From the NCBI GenBank assembly GCA_037693485.1, contig CM075348.1, positions 128,351,609-128,415,608 of the forward strand: a stretch of 64,000 nucleotides of DNA, in the 5' to 3' direction. Position numbers and translations under genes: made by a program. Below are positions 57,708-64,000 of this stretch, one piece after another (the stretch's first letter is position 1; each line of letters begins with the position of its first letter). The DNA comes from Kitagawia praeruptora (lineage: Eukaryota > Streptophyta > Magnoliopsida > Apiales > Apiaceae). Below the pieces are notes generated by a model. That model made no database searches and had not been told where the DNA came from. It was given only the letters and a program-made list of their open reading frames with translations.

Positions 57708-58453
57708 TTAATGATGTTTCTTCTCTCTGGTTGGCTGCACCCTTGACTTTCCTTTCTTGGCAGAGTTGGACTCAATTTGCACTTGAAGTTGCCTATAGAA
57801 GGTATATTCTTCAACAACTTTTGGATTTAGCTTTAGTTGTAACCATCTTAGGTAATCAGAACTAGCCTTTGACAGTTGGTCTTCTAACCTGAAGAATCTC
57901 CTAGTGCCCTCTTCATCCCTGAACTCCATCATCCAAAAGGGTTGAATGTGGATTTTCTGTCCATTATATGGGATCTTCATTTTCTTTGGTAGACTTGAGG
58001 GTGAGTTCCATTCTCTCCTTATTTCTTCTATTCTGCTAATTATCTCCCTTCTAGCTGTCTCAGAGAACCCTGTGTGTCTCTTGAATGCTGAGAACACTTT
58101 GGTCAATGTATGATAATTCTCTCCAAGAACCTTCTGTAATGGCCATGTCCTCTGACTTCCTCCCTTGTAGACAAACACTAATCTCTCAGGCTGATTCTTG
58201 TACTTGTCAATTCCTCTTACTTCTGACAATTCATCCAAATATAGATTCATGCCAGAGTATTCTTCAATTTCTGCCTGATAGATAAAGTCTTCTTTGTTTC
58301 CAAGATTGGCTGTTTGACAATAGCAGGTACCCTAGCAATTTGAACTGGTCCCTTTGAGAGTTGCTTCTTTGGAGCCCTTTTCTTCTGTTTTGGATTCAGC
58401 AAGAATGAAGGAACTTCAATTGAATCAAAATTCATTGGTTCTTCTTTAGGCAT
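57708..58453 (-). pseudogene. 3' accessory ORF of the SIRE-type element
   Basis: Located between the RT region (lost) and the 3' LTR, on the minus strand. The upstream part (58453-58247) begins MPKEEPMNFDSIEVPSFLLN and is basic. After a frameshift near 58290 it continues as FIYQAEIEEYSGMNLYLDEL, RGIDKYKNQPERLVFVYKGG, FWMMEFRDEEGTRRFFRLED, YRQLQVQIESNSAKKGKSR and ends at 57708. SIRE/Maximus-lineage copia elements carry such an extra, often called envelope-like, gene at this place. I see no signal peptide or membrane segment, so the env-like label is not supported by sequence. The function is unknown. Confidence 0.6.
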
Positions 58454-58462
58454 TATGGGGTC

Positions 58463-58978
58463 TGTTAGAAATGATTGATGAGAACAGTGTTTGGAAGCTA
58501 AAGTCAGAAAACAGAGTTTAGCTGGAAGCAGTCAGAGTTTGGTTAAACACTGACTGGAAGCGCAAACAGAGTTTGTTAAACTCTGTAGCGGTATTGTCTG
58601 AAAAGTCAACAGTGTTTGAAGATTGATTTGAGATAAATATGGAAGCAATATCTTTGAAGATTGGAAAGCTGTCAAAGAGATTGAGTTGACTTGGAAGACT
58701 GAAGCAATCGTGATTGATATCAATTGTATAGCTTAATTATAGGAGAATCAGTTACTGATTGTACGAAGCTGTATGTTCTATAAATACAGTTAGGTTAACC
58801 CTAGAAGGGTAGTCGAACATTGAGAAATCTTTTGATTGTAACCTAAGCAGCTCTCTGTGATATTTACATCACCGAGAGAGGAATTATTAATTCCAAACAG
58901 TTTTAAATTGTTAAATAGTGTGTTCTTGTTAAGTTACTCATACAGTATTTGATTACTTATTGTGTATTCGACCTAACA
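58463..58978 (+). mobile_element. 5' LTR of a plus-strand copia element
   Basis: The 516-bp LTR starts TGTTAGAAATGATTG and ends CGACCTAACA, with inverted TGTTAG/CTAACA termini. The primer binding site TGGTATCAGAGCC (58981-58993) follows 2 bp inside. A TATA-like TTCTATAAATACAG lies near 58778. It inserted into the accessory ORF of the minus-strand SIRE element, next to gggtc at 58458-58462. Confidence 0.9.
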
Positions 58979-58980
58979 AG

Positions 58981-58993
58981 TGGTATCAGAGCC
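58981..58993 (+). promoter_or_regulatory. tRNA-Met primer binding site
   Basis: TGGTATCAGAGCC matches the complement of the initiator tRNA-Met 3' end. It sits 2 bp after the LTR and 49 bp before the gag ATG. Confidence 0.95.
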
Positions 58994-59041
58994 TAATCTG
59001 TTACTTTATTACAGTTAAAGATCCAAACACAAGAGTAATCA

Positions 59042-61279
59042 ATGGCAGAGATACCTCCACCATCTGAGAAAGCCCCTACTACTGTTAGTAGGTATGAGAC
59101 AATAAGGGTTCCTATACTTAGGCCATCAGAGTATGCAATTTGGAAAGTGAAAATGACCATGTTTCTGGAGGCTACAGATCCAGAATACCTTGATAGAATA
59201 TATGAAGGTCCTCACAAACCAACAAAATTATCTGCTGCTGCTGCTGGTGAGGAATCAAAGGTCATTCCAAAGGAAAAGAAAGATCTAACTGCTGAGGATC
59301 TTTCATCTATTGCAAAGGATGCAAAAGTGAGACATTTACTTCACAGTGCATTAGACAATGTTATGTCTAATAAAGTGATTAACTGCACAACTGCAAAGGA
59401 AATATGGGATGCACTTGAGGTTAGGTGTCAAGGAACTCCTGCAATCAAGAAAAACAGAAGAAACATACTCACTCAGGAGTATGAGCACTTTGAGGCAAAG
59501 TCTGATGAAACCATGACAGAAACATTTGACAGATTCTGTAAACTGCTCAATGATTTGTCATTGGTTAACAAAGAGTATGATTTAGAAGACTCAAATCTCA
59601 AGTTTCTTCTTTCTCTACCTGAAAAGTGGGATGTGAAAACAACCACTATAAGAGATAATTATGAACTTGGTGAAACAGAGATTGATGAAATTTATGGACT
59701 GCTCAAAACCCATGAATTGGAATTGGAGCAGAGAAATAAAAGATCAAGTAGAAAGTCAAAGTCTGTTGCACTTAAGGTTGAGGAGAAACCATCAAAGAAG
59801 GAGGCATCAAGGAGAAAGGCAAAAGGAAAAGCCTTAGTCATACATTCAGAGAATGAGTCATCAAACACTGATGTTGACTCAAACACTGATGGATCATCTG
59901 ATTCTGAAGATGATGAAGAGATGATGCAAATGGCTGCTTTGATGGTAAAGACCTTCAAGAAGATGGGATACAAGAACTTCAAGAAGGGAAAGAGATTCTC
60001 CAGGGACTACTCAAAGTCTGACAAGAAGAATTTCAAGAAAGCTGAGGGAAAGGACTTCAAATCTGGTAAGAAAGATAAGTCTGAAATTCAATGCTACAAG
60101 TGTAAGGAGATGGGTCACTATGCTCCTGAGTGCAAGAAGGGTAAAACTGAAAAGGCACTCTACACCAAAGGCAGAGATTGGGCAGACACTTCAGATTCAG
60201 ATGAGGAAGTCAACTATGCTCTCATGGCTACTACTCAGACTGAAAATGATGATCTCAAGGTACCTCCAACTACCTATGCTTATAACATTGATAATATAAC
60301 TGAATTGAGAATTTATCTTAAGGCATTGCATATCAGTTATAGGGATCAGACTTTAGAAAATGAGAGGATAAAGTCTGAGTGTTCTCAACTCAAAGAAAGA
60401 AATAAACTTGTTGAGGAACAGCTAGAGAACATGAATAAAATTCAAAAAGAGAGAGATGATGCAGTGTTTATTGAACAGGAGTTGCTAGGTAAGTATAAGC
60501 AACTAGAAACTGAATTGGAGGATACTAAACACATCATTAAAACTTGGACACACTCTGGTAAAGACACTCAAGAAGTGTTTCAGTCAGACACAGTAGGTCT
60601 AGGTTACTCTGTAGGAGATGAACTTAGATTTGAAAATCAGGTAAAGGTTAGACCACATTGTTCATCTGAGGGTAATGTCATGGGAACAGGTGGACCTAAG
60701 ACTGAAGCACAGAAAAAGGCTGTTAGAGAGTCATATGCTAAAACTTTTGTTAAAAAGGCTAACATTGGTTTAATGACAGATAAACAACTCAAGCATAAGC
60801 TTAAGGAGATAAAATCTGTCAACAAACAGAGATTGCCTAAGAAAAACAAAAATGGAAAAGTAGGCATCACATCAGGAATTAAGCCAATGCTTGCTTCATT
60901 AGCTCCTAGAAAAACATGCTTTAATTGTGGTAGCACTAATCATCTTGCTAGTTTCTGCAGTAAGAATAAGAACATTAATTCTTTGCCTTCTAAAACTGCA
61001 GTAAAGAGTGATTATGTGAGAACTAGACCACAGACTTTATGCAAACACTGTGGAAGTACTTGGCATTCTATTTACACTTGCAGAGATTATCATGATATTT
61101 ATTATAATTACTATGAACTCAAACCAAATTTGAAATGGGTTAAAGTAAACTCTGCAAATGTAAACTCTGAAAAAGTTAGCTTAAACTCTGTTAATTTGAA
61201 TTCCGCTGCAAAAGCTAACAGATTTAAGAAAGCCAAAGGATCCAAGCAAGTCTGGATCCTTAAAACTAATAATCAGTGA
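59042..61279 (+). CDS. SIRE-type copia gag, 745 aa, three zinc knuckles
   Basis: The frame opens at ATG 59042 (MAEIPPPSEKAPTTVSRYET) and is intact for 745 codons. The capsid region has WKVKMTMFLEATDPEYLDRI, LDNVMSNKVINCTTAKEIWD and QEYEHFEAKSDETMTETFDR. A lysine/serine-rich linker is followed by knuckle 1 CYKCKEMGHYAPEC (residue ~351), an acidic NYALMA segment, a coiled-coil-like region (about residues 440-510), knuckle 2 CFNCGSTNHLASFC (~626) and knuckle 3 CKHCGSTWHSIYTC (~667). It ends WILKTNNQ, then TGA at 61277. Pol follows 10 bp later in the +1 frame, so pol expression would need stop suppression plus a shift, or the junction is mutated. This length is usual for the SIRE lineage. It is the best-preserved relative of the gag relic at 917-7947. 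Confidence 0.9.
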   Translation: MAEIPPPSEKAPTTVSRYETIRVPILRPSEYAIWKVKMTMFLEATDPEYLDRIYEGPHKPTKLSAAAAGEESKVIPKEKKDLTAEDLSSIAKDAKVRHLLHSALDNVMSNKVINCTTAKEIWDALEVRCQGTPAIKKNRRNILTQEYEHFEAKSDETMTETFDRFCKLLNDLSLVNKEYDLEDSNLKFLLSLPEKWDVKTTTIRDNYELGETEIDEIYGLLKTHELELEQRNKRSSRKSKSVALKVEEKPSKKEASRRKAKGKALVIHSENESSNTDVDSNTDGSSDSEDDEEMMQMAALMVKTFKKMGYKNFKKGKRFSRDYSKSDKKNFKKAEGKDFKSGKKDKSEIQCYKCKEMGHYAPECKKGKTEKALYTKGRDWADTSDSDEEVNYALMATTQTENDDLKVPPTTYAYNIDNITELRIYLKALHISYRDQTLENERIKSECSQLKERNKLVEEQLENMNKIQKERDDAVFIEQELLGKYKQLETELEDTKHIIKTWTHSGKDTQEVFQSDTVGLGYSVGDELRFENQVKVRPHCSSEGNVMGTGGPKTEAQKKAVRESYAKTFVKKANIGLMTDKQLKHKLKEIKSVNKQRLPKKNKNGKVGITSGIKPMLASLAPRKTCFNCGSTNHLASFCSKNKNINSLPSKTAVKSDYVRTRPQTLCKHCGSTWHSIYTCRDYHDIYYNYYELKPNLKWVKVNSANVNSEKVSLNSVNLNSAAKANRFKKAKGSKQVWILKTNNQ

Positions 61280-61289
61280 TTGTTTGTGA

Positions 61290-62721
61290 TTGCAGGGCAC
61301 CAGGGTTAGTACCCTAGTTGTGGATAGTGGATGTTCAGGACACATGACAGGAAATAAAGCCCTGCTATCAGAGTTTGAGGAGAAGGCTGGCCCAGAAGTT
61401 TCCTATGGAGATGGCAACATAGGACATACACTGGGATATGGCAATATTAATCTTGGAAATGTCATCATCACAAATGTAGCTCTGGTTCCAGGACTCAAGC
61501 ATGATCTGCTATCTGTGAGTCAAATCTGTGACAGAGGATATCATGTAGATTTTCAGCCTGAATATTGCCAAGTGATCAGTAAATCTACAGGGAAAGTTGC
61601 TCTAGTTGGAAACAGACACAATAACATCTATGAAATCAAATTGTCAACAAACACTGATGGCAAAGCAGTGTGTCTGTCTACAAGGATGTCCAGTGAAGAG
61701 AGTTTGAAATGGCACAAGAAACTCTCTCATTTGAACCTGAACAACATCAATGAGCTAATCAAGAATGATCTTGTAAGAGGTCTACCAAAGTCCTTGTTGA
61801 ATGTAGAAGGACTGTGTGATTCTTGTCAAAAGGCTAAACAGAGAAAAGTCTCCTTCAAAAGCAAAACTGAGTCTTCAATTGTTGATCCTTATCATCTACT
61901 ACATGTTGATCTTTTTGGTCCAGTGAATGTGATGTCTCTTGGAAAGAAGAAATATGCATTAGTCATTGTTGATGAATATACCAGATTTACATGGGTATAT
62001 TTTCTTGCAAAGAAGGATGAAACTGCATTAACACTGACAGAACATGTAATTCAACTGGAAAAAGGGTCAGAGCATCAAGTGAAGATAATCAGAAGTGACA
62101 ATGGAACTGAGTTCAGGAATTCATCAATGGAAGAATTTTGCAAGAGTAAAGGGATAAAACAAGAGTTTTCTGCACCTGGCACTCCACAACAAAATGGTGT
62201 AGTGGAGAGGAAGAATAGAACCTTGATAGAAGCTGCCAGAACCATGCTAGATGAAGCAAAGTTGCCAACATATTTCTGGGCAGAAGCAGTTCAAACTGCT
62301 TGTTTTACTCAAAATACAACACTGATCAACAAGCATGGTAAAACACCATATGAAATGGTGAAGAAGAAAAAGCCAAATCTAAAATATTTTCATATTTTTG
62401 GATGCAAATGCTTTGTGTTGAAGACTCATCCTGAACAGTTGACCAAGTTTGACCTAAAGGCAGATGAAGGAATTTTTGTTGGCTATCCACTGTCAACAAA
62501 GGCATTCAGAGTTTATAATCTGAGAACTAGAGTGATCATGGAATCAATTCATGTGTCATTTGATGACAAGAAAATAACTGGACTAGAAGATGTCAATGAA
62601 CATGATCAACTGCACTTTGAAAATGAAGATTTATTCTCTGAAAAAGTAAACTCTGATCAGACTGATTTGACAAACTCTGTTGATCTAAACTCTGAACCTC
62701 TACTGGTAAATACTGAAGAAA
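61290..62721 (+). pseudogene. Copia pol, protease-integrase part, cut by a CACTA element
   Basis: The open frame encodes a retroviral-type protease VVDSGCSGHMTGN (DSG in place of the common DTG), a GAG-pre-integrase zinc region (LKWHKKLSHLNLNNI ... CDSCQKAKQRK) and the integrase core. The catalytic residues are in LLHVDLFGPVN, IIRSDNGTEFR and NGVVERKNRTLIEAA, followed by the TPYEM and FHIFGCKCFV motifs. Coding ends at 62721, where CACTACAAGAAAAAG begins; the last 8 codons of the open frame are transposon sequence. RT and RNase H, and the 3' LTR, must lie beyond the CACTA element outside the window. Confidence 0.88.
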
Positions 62722-63072
62722 CACTACAAGAAAAAGTTCAATAGACATCACGCTTTAGACATCAGTCGTAAATGCCACTGATGTTAAAATATGTAATAAC
62801 ATCACCCCAAATTAAACTGATGTCTGTGCTTTTCGTAGACATCACTGTTTTTAAAACTGATGTCTAAATTCAGCCTTTAAAAAATGAAAACGCGCGCCCT
62901 TCATTTTTGTTTCCCCCTTAACGAAATTTTCACCCACTAAGTCAAAATTTCCCCCCATTAACAAAATATTCTCCCCGCCTACACAATTATTGTACCCCTT
63001 CACACAAATTAAACAAATTAAAAACTAAATAAACAAAATCTCTCTGTCTCATCTCTCGACTCTCTCTCTCGA

Positions 63073-63106
<34 letters not shown>

Positions 63107-64000
63107 ACTCTTTCTCTCTCGCGCGACTGAATATCTCTAGCTCCCATCTCAAATCTCATCCTCTCTCAAATCTCCCATCTCTCTCTCTCTCTCCCTCTCT
63201 CTCGTTCTCTCTCAAATCTCTCATCTCTCTCGTTCTCTCTCAATCTCAGTTCGATGTATCATTTTATTTTTTGATTTGTAGGTGATAATTTGGGGCTTCC
63301 ATGGCTTGGTTTAATTAATTGGTAAACTATTTTGATTATGTTCTTTATTACTTATTTGATTTTGCTCTTCTTCATTCTTGTGTTTTTATTTTCAATTAGG
63401 GCTTCGATTGGGGCTTTTTCTTCACGGACTTCAATTGGGGCTTTCAGTTCGAGGTAAAATTGGGGCTTTGGACAAGTGTGTAACTTATTCCAGTATGCGG
63501 TTAGGAGTGTTCTACAATTTGACGCATTTGGTTTGTATAATTGCCTTGGTACTTAACAATTATCAACACCAGACTACAGGCGCTCAGAATCTAGTGCAGG
63601 TGATAATATCATCCTTATATATAACCTTAAATGACAAATATATTCTGTACTACCAATGTACTTTTTAACTTTTTTTAGACTTTGCTGAGACAATATAAAT
63701 CACTTCACAAATGAATTATTCTTGGTTGCCCATCTTATCCTGAATATATCAGCGGATATATAATTGTTAATATCAAATGGTGTCTTTGTTTAAAATGGTT
63801 TAAAAGAATTTTTTAAATAAGTTTGTGCTAGTAGCTCTAGTTGCAAAGGATCAAGGAGACAGATCTTTTACTAAAGTTCTATTATATTGGCATCTGAGTC
63901 CATAGTGCATGAAAATTGAAATATTTTGCATTGTAAGTGTGTATAAGTACATTATTTGTGTTGCATGGCCTCTTGTAAATTGTTGATTTCTAAGAACTTT
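62722..64000 (+). mobile_element. CACTA transposon, left part (continues past window end)
   Basis: The terminus CACTACAAGAAAAAGTTC at 62722 is followed by subterminal repeats AGACATCA.GCTTTAGACAT, CACTGATGTT and AACTGATGTCT, as in the CACTA element at 3180. About 200 bp in, both have a run of CCCCCTTAAC-type sequence and then a leader-like region. A (CT)n tract (63040-63245) and GGGGCTTC-rich sequence with possible exon/intron borders (TTTGTAG, TCAATTAG) follow. No captured gene is recognised in the visible 1.28 kb. It interrupts a copia pol frame. The right end and target duplication are not in the window. Confidence 0.85.
63040..63245. repeat. (CT)n-rich tract in the CACTA leader
   Basis: About 200 bp of CTCTCT interrupted by CGACTCT and AAATCTC blocks, resembling a pyrimidine-rich plant 5' UTR. 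It lies about 320 bp inside the terminus. Confidence 0.85.

Noticed and set aside
57708..58453. Envelope glycoprotein in the SIRE element
   Set aside because: No signal peptide, membrane segment or cleavage site is visible. Only the position suggests the env-like label, so it is described as an accessory ORF.

Overview
This is plant nuclear DNA, almost certainly from a eudicot with a large, repeat-rich genome. The evidence is spliced genes with GT/AG introns, AT-rich spacers, Ty1/copia and Ty3/gypsy LTR elements, CACTA, hAT, MULE and Helitron transposons, a tandem satellite, and relics of typical plant genes (NADH-GOGAT, pectin acetylesterase, GRF-interacting factor). I see no bacterial, organellar or tRNA/rRNA feature. 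The species cannot be fixed from the sequence.

Layout. 1-8499: a minus-strand SIRE-type copia element (5' LTR 7996-8499, PBS, gag) cut by three later insertions: another LTR element (1-916), a hAT element (1678-2411, 8-bp duplication) and a 4.67-kb CACTA element (3180-7850) carrying exons of two host genes, pectin acetylesterase and NADH-GOGAT. 8500-10660: about 12 tandem copies of a ~176-bp satellite. 11040-14911: a hAT tail abutting a plausible intact host gene (347 aa, unknown function) with a hAT insertion in its first intron. 15312-19100: a LINE relic and a gag-only copia remnant. 19245-21050: the 3' part of a telobox-Myb gene with a triplicated small exon. 21127-22790: a Pack-MULE-like element. 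22856-25175: a Tat-like gypsy LTR and gag start, ending at a Helitron-type terminus. 25176-30409: a degenerate giant LTR carrying a 1046-bp solo LTR. 30410-34735: a GIF pseudogene, a perfect-phase 22-bp minisatellite, an LTR fragment and Helitrons.

34922 to beyond the window end appears to be one very large Mutator-like element of the FAR1 type. From its left end it carries a plus-strand gene fusing a plant mobile domain to a ULP1 (C48) protease (48884-53755). A FAR1-type transposase (55487-56541, minus) converges on it. Short palindromes of the form CTACCGCAATG-N3-CATTGCGGTAG lie near the left end and between the two convergent genes. The element has been inflated by a 4.4-kb solo LTR (35540-39980), a very young full-length copia element (40245-47799, almost identical LTRs) and a stack at the right: a SIRE-type element (56542 on), itself interrupted by another copia element (58463 on), itself interrupted by a second CACTA element (62722 on). 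Both MULE genes carry nonsense and frameshift mutations, so this copy looks inactive.

The probable functional host loci are the 11.4-14.9 kb gene and, less surely, the telobox-Myb gene. Most other content is transposable elements in successive insertion layers, whose order can be read from the target-site duplications.
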